A stretch of 64,000 nucleotides of DNA, from the NCBI RefSeq assembly GCF_030503675.1, contig NZ_CP129964.1, forward strand, positions 1,364,001 through 1,428,000. The letters are read 5' to 3'. Below the pieces are notes generated by a model. The model worked only from the letters and a program-made list of their open reading frames with translations, was not told where the DNA came from and ran no database searches. This DNA comes from Lutimonas zeaxanthinifaciens (GTDB lineage Bacteria > Bacteroidota > Bacteroidia > Flavobacteriales > Flavobacteriaceae). Both the position numbers and the translations under genes were made by a program. Positions 25,787 through 34,037 of the stretch are shown here, piece after piece. Numbering within the stretch: the first letter of the stretch is position 1; each line of letters begins with the position of its first letter.

Positions 25787-26239
25787 ATGATACGAATTTT
25801 AATAACAGCCGTTATTTATTTGATAACTTTATTAACACAGGCCCAGGATCAAAAAGGCTCCTTGGAGTTAAACGAAGAGACCAAACTATCCACCGTTGAG
25901 TTGACAATCAATAAGGTTCCTTCAGACAAAGGTTATATTTATTTTGCAATGTATGCTTCTGAGGAAGATTTTTTAAAAAGAAACATGTACAAAAAGACAA
26001 GAGTTAAGGCAAGTATTGAGGGAGTTAAAGTGAGCTTTACCCAGGTGCCCTCAGGGACATATGCCATAACATGTTTTCATGATTCCAATGACAATGGACG
26101 TATGGATTTTTCCAGTACCGGAATGCCAGAGGAGGATTATGGAATGACAAATAATGTGATGAGTTTTGGGCCACCAAGGTTTAATGATGCAAAATTTGAA
26201 GTAAAAGATAAAGACCTTACATTTGAGATTATATTTTAA
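25787..26239 (+). CDS. DUF2141 secreted/periplasmic protein
   Basis: A 150-residue protein with an N-terminal signal peptide (to about residue 19, LLTQAQD). The mature part is a DUF2141 beta-sandwich with family blocks GYIYFAMYASEEDFL, VPSGTYAITCFHDSNDNG and a Ca-like acidic loop DSNDNGRMDF. Function is unknown. It is the first gene of an operon with a LytS-type kinase 14 bases downstream, three 2TM domains and a LytTR regulator, so it may be the input protein or an effector of that system. Confidence 0.85.
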   Translation: MIRILITAVIYLITLLTQAQDQKGSLELNEETKLSTVELTINKVPSDKGYIYFAMYASEEDFLKRNMYKKTRVKASIEGVKVSFTQVPSGTYAITCFHDSNDNGRMDFSSTGMPEEDYGMTNNVMSFGPPRFNDAKFEVKDKDLTFEIIF

Positions 26240-26253
26240 CAGTATCAGAAACG

Positions 26254-27570
26254 ATGAATAAAACCACCAAAAATATTATCATTCTTTTTTCAATCGGTAC
26301 CATCATTTTCATATTGGGAAGCGGCTATTTCAACCAATTTCAGTATGAGGGATTTAATGATGCAGTCCAGCAGTTTTTGATTTTTCAGCTTTATGCTTTT
26401 GTGCTGGGAGGTTTGAATATGTATTTTTTCAATTATCTGGAGTCTCGTAACTGGGCCGAGGGAACTGCATTACTCAGAGTTCTTGTTGGATTATTGGGTT
26501 CTTTTGTCATAACAGTAATCGGGCTCTTTATTGTACGAATGTCAATCGCTCTTTTATTCGAGAATCAAAGTATTTCGGAATATTTAGCCAGCGAACAAAT
26601 TGGAAATTTTAAGTTTGGTATTTGGTCTACTTTGACTGTGGTTGTTATTTTCCATGTTATTTATTTCTACAATAAATATCAGAAAAAGAAAGTCAAGGAA
26701 TCTCAGATCGTGGCCAAAAACCAAACTGCCAGATTCGAATCCCTGAAAAACCAGCTTGATCCTCATTTTTTATTCAACAGTTTAAATGTCCTTACCTCGT
26801 TGATTGGAGAGAATCCCGGACAGGCAGAGAAGTTTACGACTAAGCTTTCTAAAGTATACCGCTATGTTCTTGAACAAAAGAACAAGGACCTAACATCTGT
26901 AACAGAAGAGCTGAGGTTTGCCAAATCGTATATGGAGCTTTTGAGAATGAGATTTGAAGATGCTGTTGATTATGAGATCCCACAGGAGGTCAGCGATCCG
27001 GAACTTAAAATTATCCCTCTGTCATTGCAGTTGTTGCTGGAAAATGCGGTAAAACACAATGTGATCACAACTGAGCAACCGCTTAAAATCAAAATTTATG
27101 AAGATAGGGGTTATCTGATTGTTGAGAATACAGTCAATCCAAAGACTTCTCTTGAGAAAAGTACAAAGGTTGGATTAAATAACATTAAACAACGCTATGA
27201 ACTGGTTTCTTCCAACAAGGTAAGTATTGAAAATAACAATAAAATATTCAAGGTGAAATTACCCTTGTTAAATCAGAAAATAAAAGTTATGAGAACGGAA
27301 TATATGGATGAAAGTGCCAAGTATTTGCGGGCGAAAAAGAAAGTAGATGATCTCAAAGGTTTTTATGGCAGCCTTGTGGCTTACTTTATTGTTATTCCAT
27401 TTTTAATCTTCTTAAACTATAAGACCTCCTGGCAGTTTCAATGGTTTTGGTTCCCTATGTTAGGATGGGGACTGGGATTGATCCTGCAGGCATTTACTGT
27501 ATTTGGGATGAGAGGTAATTGGGAAGAGCGAAAAATAAGAGAGATCATGGAAAAAAATAGAAAATATTAA
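26254..27570 (+). CDS. LytS-type histidine kinase fused to a C-terminal 2TM domain
   Basis: A 438-residue protein. Residues 1-145 hold four membrane segments. A His_kinase (PF06580-type) domain has His171 in LKNQLDPHFLFNSLN. The ATPase N box is LLLENAVKHN, and the domain ends in KVGLNNIKQRY. From about residue 351 a 2TM domain follows: YLRAKKKVDDLKGFY, two hydrophobic segments with WFWFPMLGWG, then WEERKIREIME. The fused tail places two further membrane helices after the kinase, so the kinase core would be tethered to the membrane on both sides. The downstream LytTR gene is the expected partner. Confidence 0.9.
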   Translation: MNKTTKNIIILFSIGTIIFILGSGYFNQFQYEGFNDAVQQFLIFQLYAFVLGGLNMYFFNYLESRNWAEGTALLRVLVGLLGSFVITVIGLFIVRMSIALLFENQSISEYLASEQIGNFKFGIWSTLTVVVIFHVIYFYNKYQKKKVKESQIVAKNQTARFESLKNQLDPHFLFNSLNVLTSLIGENPGQAEKFTTKLSKVYRYVLEQKNKDLTSVTEELRFAKSYMELLRMRFEDAVDYEIPQEVSDPELKIIPLSLQLLLENAVKHNVITTEQPLKIKIYEDRGYLIVENTVNPKTSLEKSTKVGLNNIKQRYELVSSNKVSIENNNKIFKVKLPLLNQKIKVMRTEYMDESAKYLRAKKKVDDLKGFYGSLVAYFIVIPFLIFLNYKTSWQFQWFWFPMLGWGLGLILQAFTVFGMRGNWEERKIREIMEKNRKY

Positions 27571-27583
27571 AAAAATAAATTAA

Positions 27584-27865
27584 ATGGATAAAGATAAAAA
27601 CAAACTGAATGAAGAATATCTAAGAGCTTCAGCCAGATTAGATGAATTAAAGGGTTTTTATTCAAATTTAGCAGCCTATGTTTTGATTATTCCTTTTCTG
27701 GTATTTGTGAATTACATGACCTATTGGGATTATAAATGGTTTTGGTTTCCGGCATTAGGCTGGGGAATTGGAGTAGGAATTCATGCCCTGGTTACCTTTG
27801 TTCTGGGCAACGATTGGGAGGCAAGGAAAATTAAGGAATTAATGGAAAATGATAAATTCAAATGA
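27584..27865 (+). CDS. 2TM-domain protein (first free copy)
   Basis: A 93-residue protein consisting only of a 2TM domain: YLRASARLDELKGFY, two membrane segments with WFWFPALGWGIG, and a WEARKIKELME tail. It is clearly related to the C-terminal domain of the preceding kinase (same KGFY, WFWFP-LGWG and WE-RKI-E-M landmarks). It lies 13 bases after the kinase gene and overlaps the next gene by 4 bases. Function unknown; interaction with the kinase tail is a natural hypothesis. Confidence 0.88.
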   Translation: MDKDKNKLNEEYLRASARLDELKGFYSNLAAYVLIIPFLVFVNYMTYWDYKWFWFPALGWGIGVGIHALVTFVLGNDWEARKIKELMENDKFK

Positions 27866-28188
27866 TCATGGAAAATAACTATACAGAAGAAGAAAGATAC
27901 AGGAGAGCACAAAAAAGAGTTAAGGAAATAAAAGGTTTTTACTGGCATTTGTTCTGGTATCTTGCCGTCAATATATTTTTAACTTTTGGAGGAACCATAA
28001 GATCTTTATTTGTTGATGGTTCTATGGATTTCGGAAATTTAAATATTGGGAACTTTTCGGTTTGGTTCTTTTGGGGAATAGGTATTGTCGGACACTGGTT
28101 GCACGTATTTGGAATGAACATATTTTTTTCCAGAAACTGGGAGGAGCGAAAGATTAAGGAATATATGGACAAGGATAAATTTGATTAA
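27862..28188 (+). CDS. 2TM-domain protein (second free copy)
   Basis: A 108-residue 2TM-domain protein, more diverged than the first copy. It keeps YRRAQKRVKEIKGFYWHL and the WEERKIKEYMDKDKF tail, but the inner loop is longer and the WFWFP motif reads VWFFWGIGI. Its start overlaps the preceding stop (ATGA); a second Met two codons on is an alternative. The LytTR regulator gene follows 14 bases later. Function unknown. Confidence 0.86.
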   Translation: MIMENNYTEEERYRRAQKRVKEIKGFYWHLFWYLAVNIFLTFGGTIRSLFVDGSMDFGNLNIGNFSVWFFWGIGIVGHWLHVFGMNIFFSRNWEERKIKEYMDKDKFD

Positions 28189-28202
28189 AAGAGAGGAGAT
28201 CT

Positions 28203-28961
28203 ATGATAAAGGTAATAATAATTGAGGATGAAAAACCTTCTGCAAGAAGGCTTGGAAGAATGCTATCGAATCTCAATATCGAGGCGCAGGCCATGTTGCA
28301 TTCGGTGAAAGAGTCTGTGGAATGGTTCAGAACAAATGAGCATCCGGATCTGATCCTTCTTGATATTCAGTTATCGGATGGATTGTCATTCGAAATATTT
28401 GAGGAAGTTACCGTGAACAGTGCCATAATTTTTACAACGGCCTATGATGAGTATGCCTTAAAAGCGTTTAAATTGAATAGCATCGATTACTTGTTGAAGC
28501 CCATTGATGATGATGAGTTGGAAATTGCAATTGATAAATTCAAAAGTAATCAACCGGAAAAACACGATTTAATGGTTGATATAAATCAAATCAAAAAACT
28601 CCTGGTAAATCCTTTAGAAAGGGAGTATAAGAGGAGGTTTACCATTAAAGTAGGGCAGCATTTAAGAGTTGTGGATACGGATGATATTGAATGTTTCTAT
28701 AGTGATCATAAAGCCACTTATTGTCATACCAATCAAGGTAAAAACTATTTGATGGATTTTAGCCTCGAGCAGCTTGATGACAAATTAGATCCCTTAAAAT
28801 TCTATCGTGTAAACAGGAAGTTCCTGATTCAAATGAATGCGATCACAGATATAATCTCCTATACCAACAGCCGGTTGCAGATAAAGCTGAATCATTATAA
28901 AGAGCAGGAAATCATAGTAAGCAGAGAACGGGTAAAAGAATTTAAAAACTGGCTGGAATGA
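28203..28961 (+). CDS. LytTR-family response regulator
   Basis: A 252-residue regulator with a receiver domain (acidic pair in IIEDEKPSARR, phospho-acceptor Asp54 in LILLDIQLSDG, Lys in LLKPI) and a C-terminal LytTR DNA-binding domain (FTIKVGQHLRVV, IECFYSDHKATYCHT, FYRVNRKFLIQMNAI). It is the cognate partner of the LytS-type kinase upstream. A two-part repeat fitting the LytTR target lies before the operon. It converges with rsmD across 13 bases with no obvious terminator. Confidence 0.93.
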   Translation: MIKVIIIEDEKPSARRLGRMLSNLNIEAQAMLHSVKESVEWFRTNEHPDLILLDIQLSDGLSFEIFEEVTVNSAIIFTTAYDEYALKAFKLNSIDYLLKPIDDDELEIAIDKFKSNQPEKHDLMVDINQIKKLLVNPLEREYKRRFTIKVGQHLRVVDTDDIECFYSDHKATYCHTNQGKNYLMDFSLEQLDDKLDPLKFYRVNRKFLIQMNAITDIISYTNSRLQIKLNHYKEQEIIVSRERVKEFKNWLE

Positions 28962-28974
28962 CCTGAATCTTTGG

Positions 28975-29517
28975 CTATTCCTGTTTTTCAAAAAAGCTAA
29001 ATATATTGCTCCCGTATTTTCTTTGCTGTGTCAGCCTATTGTGATCTGACAGATCCGTGTTTTTACCATGTTCGATTATTAATACCCCGTCCTCATTCAA
29101 AAGATCCCGGTCGAAAACAAGATCAATAAGTTTCAGGAACTTGTTTTGTTCCATGTCATAGGGAGGGTCCGCGAAAATTAAATCAAAATTTTGATTATTG
29201 CGTTCAAGAAATTTGAAAGCATCACTTTTGATGGTTGTGAGCTCTGTGTTCAGCGCTTTGGCCGTATTTTCCAAAAATTTGATACAAGCATGATGCGCGT
29301 CGACTGAAGTTATATCATCACAGCCTCTCGAGGCAAATTCGAAGCTAATACTTCCTATGCCGGCAAAAAGGTCAAGAACCTTCAAGTCTTCTATGAAATA
29401 ATTATTATTCAGGATATTGAACAAAGCTTCTTTCGCCATATCAGTCGTAGGGCGAACCGGCAGGTGATTAGGGGCGATAATTCTTCTTCCTTTAAGTCTT
29501 CCCGAAACAATTCTCAT
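28975..29517 (-). CDS. rsmD: 16S rRNA (guanine966-N2)-methyltransferase RsmD
   Basis: A 180-residue SAM-dependent methyltransferase. The N-terminus MRIVSGRLKGRRI and RPTTDMAKEALFNIL are RsmD signatures. The SAM motif reads VLDLFAGIGSISFE, and the catalytic DPPY occurs in FADPPYD. Its ATG overlaps the DUF3822 stop, forming an operon seen widely in Bacteroidota. Confidence 0.95.
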   Translation of the reverse strand: MRIVSGRLKGRRIIAPNHLPVRPTTDMAKEALFNILNNNYFIEDLKVLDLFAGIGSISFEFASRGCDDITSVDAHHACIKFLENTAKALNTELTTIKSDAFKFLERNNQNFDLIFADPPYDMEQNKFLKLIDLVFDRDLLNEDGVLIIEHGKNTDLSDHNRLTQQRKYGSNIFSFFEKQE

Positions 29518-30371
29518 GAGTACTGATTTAGCAAGGTAAAATGCCGTCTTTTTGAATCGTCGTTTATTTGCGGCGGAAATCGAAATTCTGACCTGTTTTC
29601 AATCAGGCTGACTTTTCTTATATACGTATAAGCAATTTTGTATAAATCACTATTGGTATTGATGGTTCCCGCCAATATGAACTCAAAGCTCTCAGGATTA
29701 AGTTTCAACTGCTCCGCAGTGAATAAAACATAGTAAATAAAGTCTTCCTTGTTTTGGAATTTGAAACTGTTTTGGAACAAAAGATTATTATTGGCAATAA
29801 CCAATAATTCAAATTGATCCTCCCGAATATGTGCAAACATATGTGGGTGTTCACTATATCTGTAGGTATTTAATATATTGTTGACAAGAATGGTTGTAAA
29901 GTGTTTATATTCAAAACTTCCAAAACGTTCCAAAAGAAAATTATTAACGTTTACAAAAGGGATGTAAACATTGACCATATCATGATTTTCAAGTTCATCA
30001 TATACAATATAATCATTCGTGTAGGTCTTGGACGAGAATTTGAGATAGTCCCTGAGATGTTCTTTGTCAAACAGCGATTTGGGTACCAGTTCTGACAACT
30101 GATTTACGTGAGTAACATTGACCGAGCCATATCTTTTTTGAAGATGTCTTTCTGTTTTGAAGACAGACTCTACATTTTGAAGTAACTTTTCCGGAGTAGA
30201 TGCCGGGCCATGGAAAGGCAAATACTTCAATTTTTCAATTTGTTTTTCAATTTTATGTATTATACAAAATGAAAATCCATCCAAACTAATTTGGATGGAT
30301 AAATGTTTTTCATGAAGATTGCTAAAATCTAATGAGGTATTAGTCTTGTGTTTCTTCTTTAACTCCATCAT
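29514..30371 (-). CDS. DUF3822 family protein
   Basis: A 285-residue cytoplasmic protein of the DUF3822 family, with LSIQISLDGFSFCI near the N-terminus, VPKSLFD, YIPFVNVNNFLLERFG, and a C-terminal YTYIRKVSLIENRSEFRFPP. The fold resembles an actin/hexokinase-like ATPase in shape of its beta strands, but no reliable catalytic motif is seen. The start is placed at Met 30371; in-frame Met 30392 is possible. It overlaps the upstream gene by about 30 bases and rsmD by 4, implying a shared transcript. Confidence 0.85.
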   Translation of the reverse strand: MMELKKKHKTNTSLDFSNLHEKHLSIQISLDGFSFCIIHKIEKQIEKLKYLPFHGPASTPEKLLQNVESVFKTERHLQKRYGSVNVTHVNQLSELVPKSLFDKEHLRDYLKFSSKTYTNDYIVYDELENHDMVNVYIPFVNVNNFLLERFGSFEYKHFTTILVNNILNTYRYSEHPHMFAHIREDQFELLVIANNNLLFQNSFKFQNKEDFIYYVLFTAEQLKLNPESFEFILAGTINTNSDLYKIAYTYIRKVSLIENRSEFRFPPQINDDSKRRHFTLLNQYS

Positions 30372-31068
30372 AGAACGGCGGCCAGTTACCATTTGAATTT
30401 ACGTCTTCCAGTGAGCCTACGGCAATGTATTCACCCGGAACATTGATACCACCCAATGCTTCTTTTTCCTGACGGATAAGGTCTTTATCCATTCCATCCA
30501 ATACAACTGCCTTGTCTACTTTAGCTTCAAACACAGAAGCTTTTACTCCCTGGACCTTTTCAACAGTTCCTGTTTTAAGCTCAAATTTAGCGTCTGTTCC
30601 AGGAACGTTCATCATGTCTTTATAATTTCTTCCTTCAAAAGAATTTTTTACCATTTCAAATCCAACCGTATCCACAACTCTTTTTTCAACATCGATAGTA
30701 ATTCTGCCTCGTTGCTCAGTGACAACAACATTTTTTACTTCGGTAATTGCGAATGAGTCATTTTCAATAAAATTCACCAGGTCCTGATATTTGTCTGTGA
30801 ATTTTCTATTCACTGAAGCATAAGCCAATTCAGCATCTCGAATCGTTTTAAGATTTTCAATAACAAGGGCATAGCGTTTCTTTTTTTCTTTGTTAAAATT
30901 GATAGGCGTCATAATACTTTGGTAAATCTGATAACCAAAATAGACGATCACCACCCACAAAGCAACTGAAACTAAGGGCTTCAACTTGGCTGGTAACTTA
31001 TTTACAATTAAGTATGCTAATCCTCCAACGACAAGAATTGATACTATAATTATTAAAATTGACATCAT
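30340..31068 (-). CDS. Conserved membrane-anchored protein of unknown function
   Basis: A 242-residue protein with two hydrophobic segments in the first 55 residues, then a mainly polar domain (KTIRDAELAYASVNRKFTD, EQRGRITIDVEKRVVD, PGTDAKFELKTGTVEK). It ends in a glycine/aromatic tail. No known family comes to mind; relatives appear in Flavobacteriia before DUF3822-rsmD. It starts 31 bases after a good -7 element and overlaps the following gene. Role unknown. Confidence 0.8.
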   Translation of the reverse strand: MMSILIIIVSILVVGGLAYLIVNKLPAKLKPLVSVALWVVIVYFGYQIYQSIMTPINFNKEKKKRYALVIENLKTIRDAELAYASVNRKFTDKYQDLVNFIENDSFAITEVKNVVVTEQRGRITIDVEKRVVDTVGFEMVKNSFEGRNYKDMMNVPGTDAKFELKTGTVEKVQGVKASVFEAKVDKAVVLDGMDKDLIRQEKEALGGINVPGEYIAVGSLEDVNSNGNWPPFYDGVKEETQD

Positions 31069-31098
31069 TTTGTTGTTTATTTTAAATTACGATTATGG

Positions 31099-31106
31099 CA
31101 AATCTA
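31099..31106 (-). promoter_or_regulatory. Candidate -7 element for the 31068-28975 operon
   Basis: TAGATTTG on the minus strand fits TAnnTTTG, 30 bases before the ATG of the membrane protein gene. It would drive that gene, DUF3822 and rsmD. Confidence 0.55.
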
Positions 31107-31275
31107 CAAAAATTTTTCAATCAGGAAAGTAATATTTATAGATAATCTGCTAATTTTTTGAAGCATTTTAAGGCTCTTAAAGTGTTGTCAGATTTACGTT
31201 TAGGAAGCAGGCATGAACTTGGGTGAATTCCTGAAAATGAACTGATCCGATTAAGGATCTCTTGTTTATTCTAAT

Positions 31276-31283
31276 TATGTTTG
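31276..31283 (+). promoter_or_regulatory. Candidate -7 element for the RecD-like helicase
   Basis: TATGTTTG fits TAnnTTTG and lies 30 bases before the helicase ATG at 31314. A small inverted repeat GATCC/GGATC (31244-31259) lies just upstream. Confidence 0.5.
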
Positions 31284-31313
31284 TAATTGCCTCAGCAAAG
31301 CGGCGCCGGAGTA

Positions 31314-32741
31314 ATGAAGAAATCAAATATTAATCTTTACAGAGATCTTTTACATGGATTTGGATTTGAGCCAACTCTGAAGCAGGATCTATTGCTTAAA
31401 GACCTGTCAGAATTTATTCTTATTGGTAAGCGATTCAGTTTGTTTCTTATCAAGGGCTTTGCCGGAACAGGAAAGACGACGGTAATAAGTGCTTTGGTCA
31501 ACCACCTTAATTCCTCCGGTTTTAGGTCTGTGTTGCTTGCACCTACAGGACGAGCCGCCAAGGTCATGAGTTCTTATTCAAAAAAAACTTCATTAACGAT
31601 TCACAAAAAGATTTATTACCCTAAGAGTGAGCCGGGGTCCGGCCTTACCTTTACACTTCAGCAAAACAAGCATCGAAATACAATTTTTGTGGTGGATGAG
31701 GCTTCGATGATACCCGACGGAAGCCTGGACGGAAATATGTTTGGAACAAGGTCGCTATTGTATGATTTAATGACTTATGTGTATTCCGGCAAGAACTGTA
31801 AATTGATTTTAGTGGGCGATACGGCTCAGCTTCCTCCTGTGAATACGGATTTGAGCCCTGCCCTTGATAAGGCTCATTTAGAAACTTCCTTTAGCATGGA
31901 GGTGCATACGGTTGAGCTTGATGAGGTGATGCGACAGCACAAGGAATCGGGTATCTTATTTAATGCTTCAAGAATTCGTGATTATTCTTCTCAACAGCGT
32001 CTCAACGAATTTAAATTCAACCTGGATTTCGACGATATTCAAAGATTGACGGATCGCTACGACATACAGGATGCTATTTTTTCAACCTATAATGAAGGCC
32101 TCGATAAAACAGTCTTTATTGTGAGGTCCAATAAGAGAGCGAATCTGTACAATCAGGAAATCAGAAACAATGTGCTGGGGCATGAAGGTGAAATTTCCTC
32201 AGGAGATTATGTCATGGTGGTCAGGAATAATTATTTCTGGTTGAAGGATGCGCCAAAAGTGGGCTTTATTGCCAATGGGGATATCTGCGAAGTTCTTGAG
32301 ATTTTTAGATTTAAGGAGCTATATGGATTCCGTTTTGCAGAAGTAAAGGTCCGGCTAGTCGATTATGAAGATGAACCTCCGTTTGAGACTGTTTTAATGC
32401 TTGATACATTGCATAGCAACAGTCCATCCCTGACCATGAGTGAGGGAAACAAATTGTTTCAGGCTGTTGCAGAGGATTATGCTGATGAAAGATCAAAGTA
32501 CAAAAGACTTCAAATGATAAAGTCAAACAAATATTTCAATGCACTTCAGATTAAATTTTCATATGCCCTCACTTGCCATAAAACACAGGGAGGCCAGTGG
32601 AAGAACGTTTTTGTTGAGCAGCCTTATTTGCCCGAGGGTGAAGATAATTCGTACCTTAGATGGCTTTATACTGCAGTGACTCGTGCGCAGAAAAATTTAT
32701 TTTTAATTGGTTTTAAGGATTCATACTTTGAAGATTGCTAA
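31314..32741 (+). CDS. RecD-like ATP-dependent DNA helicase
   Basis: A 475-residue superfamily 1 helicase. Walker A GFAGTGKTT spans residues 48-56, Walker B is VVDEASM, then LVGDTAQLPPV (motif III), an arginine-rich block with EVMRQHKES, and a C-terminal UvrD_C_2-type segment ALTCHKTQGGQW...YTAVTRAQ. Such stand-alone RecD/AAA_30 proteins are widespread in Bacteroidota; the RecB and RecC subunits are absent here. ATG 31314 is preferred over TTG 31287. The 3' end overlaps the peptidase gene. Confidence 0.92.
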   Translation: MKKSNINLYRDLLHGFGFEPTLKQDLLLKDLSEFILIGKRFSLFLIKGFAGTGKTTVISALVNHLNSSGFRSVLLAPTGRAAKVMSSYSKKTSLTIHKKIYYPKSEPGSGLTFTLQQNKHRNTIFVVDEASMIPDGSLDGNMFGTRSLLYDLMTYVYSGKNCKLILVGDTAQLPPVNTDLSPALDKAHLETSFSMEVHTVELDEVMRQHKESGILFNASRIRDYSSQQRLNEFKFNLDFDDIQRLTDRYDIQDAIFSTYNEGLDKTVFIVRSNKRANLYNQEIRNNVLGHEGEISSGDYVMVVRNNYFWLKDAPKVGFIANGDICEVLEIFRFKELYGFRFAEVKVRLVDYEDEPPFETVLMLDTLHSNSPSLTMSEGNKLFQAVAEDYADERSKYKRLQMIKSNKYFNALQIKFSYALTCHKTQGGQWKNVFVEQPYLPEGEDNSYLRWLYTAVTRAQKNLFLIGFKDSYFEDC

Positions 32742-33987
32742 ATACATACTGGTGCTGACTCTTTTTATATGCTCAGGTTGTTCGGTTTCCAGGCAGCTTG
32801 AAAAAGAACTTGATTCAACAGCCGGCGACAATTCTTTTTTTCAGGGTGTTGTTGTTGCTGAAGCAGAAAGCGGTAAAATAATTATTAGTCATAACGGCCA
32901 GAAGTATTTTACACCTGCTTCGAATGTTAAGATTTTTACATTGTACGCGGCTTTGAGGTCAATCAAGGATACCATTCCTACTTTTGATTATGCTGTAAAA
33001 GAAGATTCTCTTATTCTCAGAGGTACGGGGCACCCATTGTTTTTAGTTGATTCCTTGAATGAAAAAGCTTTACGCTTTTTGAGAGACAGTCAGGAACGAC
33101 TTTATCTTTCGGATATCGCAATTGAGGATCGCATTTTCGGGCCAGGATGGTCCTGGGAGGATTTTTCCTATTCCTATATGCCTGAAAGGACTATTTTTCC
33201 TATGTATTCAAACCTTTTATCTGTAGCAAAGAAAGGTGATGACATAAGTGTTGTTCCTGAATTATTGAACGAAAAATTGAATTTTTCCAGCCAGCGCCGA
33301 ATATACCGGGAGCCGGAAAGCAATGATTTTTATTTTCCCGATCATGGTGATTATGAAAGGTTAATTCCGTTTAAGACCTCCATTCAACTCTCAGCTGATA
33401 TTCTGGGTGGGGTTTTAAATAAGAAAGTTATACTGGTTCCTGAAGATATAAAACGTCAGTACAAATCCTTTAAAGAAATTCCGAATGATACCTTGTATAG
33501 CAGAATGATGTATGAATCAGATAATTTTATTGCTGAGCAGTTGCTTTTACGTGTTGGATACGAAACCTCTGGGAAATACAATTCAAAGACAGCCATAGAC
33601 TACGTATTAAAGAACTTCTTAAGTGATATTGATCAACGACCAAGATGGGTAGATGGTTCGGGCTTATCAAGATATAATCTATTCAGCCCGGAGAGCATCG
33701 TTAATGTCCTGCAAAAACTTTATCTGGAAGCCCCATCAGAAAAACTTTCAATTTATTTCCCTGAAGGAGGAAGGTCTGGAACGTTGAAAAACGATTTTCA
33801 AGGTCAAAGTTATATTAGAGCTAAATCAGGTACCCTGTCAAATAATTATTCTTTGTCCGGTTATTTAACCACAAAAAGAGGTACCGTCCTTGTTTTTAGT
33901 TTTATGAACAATCATTACCAGGGGAGCGCCGTAAGTCGAAAAAAAAGGATGTCAGCATTTTTTAAAGAACTCTATGAAAAATACTAG
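32728..33987 (+). CDS. D-alanyl-D-alanine carboxypeptidase, PBP4/S13 family lipoprotein (TTG start)
   Basis: A 419-residue penicillin-binding protein. Motifs of the S13 family are the active-site SxxK (Ser65-Lys68, PASNVKIF), SDN in MYESDNFIAEQ and KSGT near the end. A signal peptide with lipobox CSGCS suggests lipoprotein anchoring. TTG 32728 starts the signal peptide (LKIAKYILVL); an earlier in-frame TTG at 32707 is possible, and no ATG fits. It overlaps the helicase gene by 14 bases. The internal domain is shorter than in E. coli DacB (477 residues). Confidence 0.88.
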   Translation: MKIAKYILVLTLFICSGCSVSRQLEKELDSTAGDNSFFQGVVVAEAESGKIIISHNGQKYFTPASNVKIFTLYAALRSIKDTIPTFDYAVKEDSLILRGTGHPLFLVDSLNEKALRFLRDSQERLYLSDIAIEDRIFGPGWSWEDFSYSYMPERTIFPMYSNLLSVAKKGDDISVVPELLNEKLNFSSQRRIYREPESNDFYFPDHGDYERLIPFKTSIQLSADILGGVLNKKVILVPEDIKRQYKSFKEIPNDTLYSRMMYESDNFIAEQLLLRVGYETSGKYNSKTAIDYVLKNFLSDIDQRPRWVDGSGLSRYNLFSPESIVNVLQKLYLEAPSEKLSIYFPEGGRSGTLKNDFQGQSYIRAKSGTLSNNYSLSGYLTTKRGTVLVFSFMNNHYQGSAVSRKKRMSAFFKELYEKY

Positions 33988-34037
33988 GAATCTTTCTTGA
34001 AAGATGATACTGCAGGAAATTTTCAATTGTCCTAAAA

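Noticed and set aside
33990-34005. ATCTTTC/GAAAGAT inverted repeat as a terminator between convergent genes
   Set aside because: The loop would be only two bases and no T run follows on either strand.
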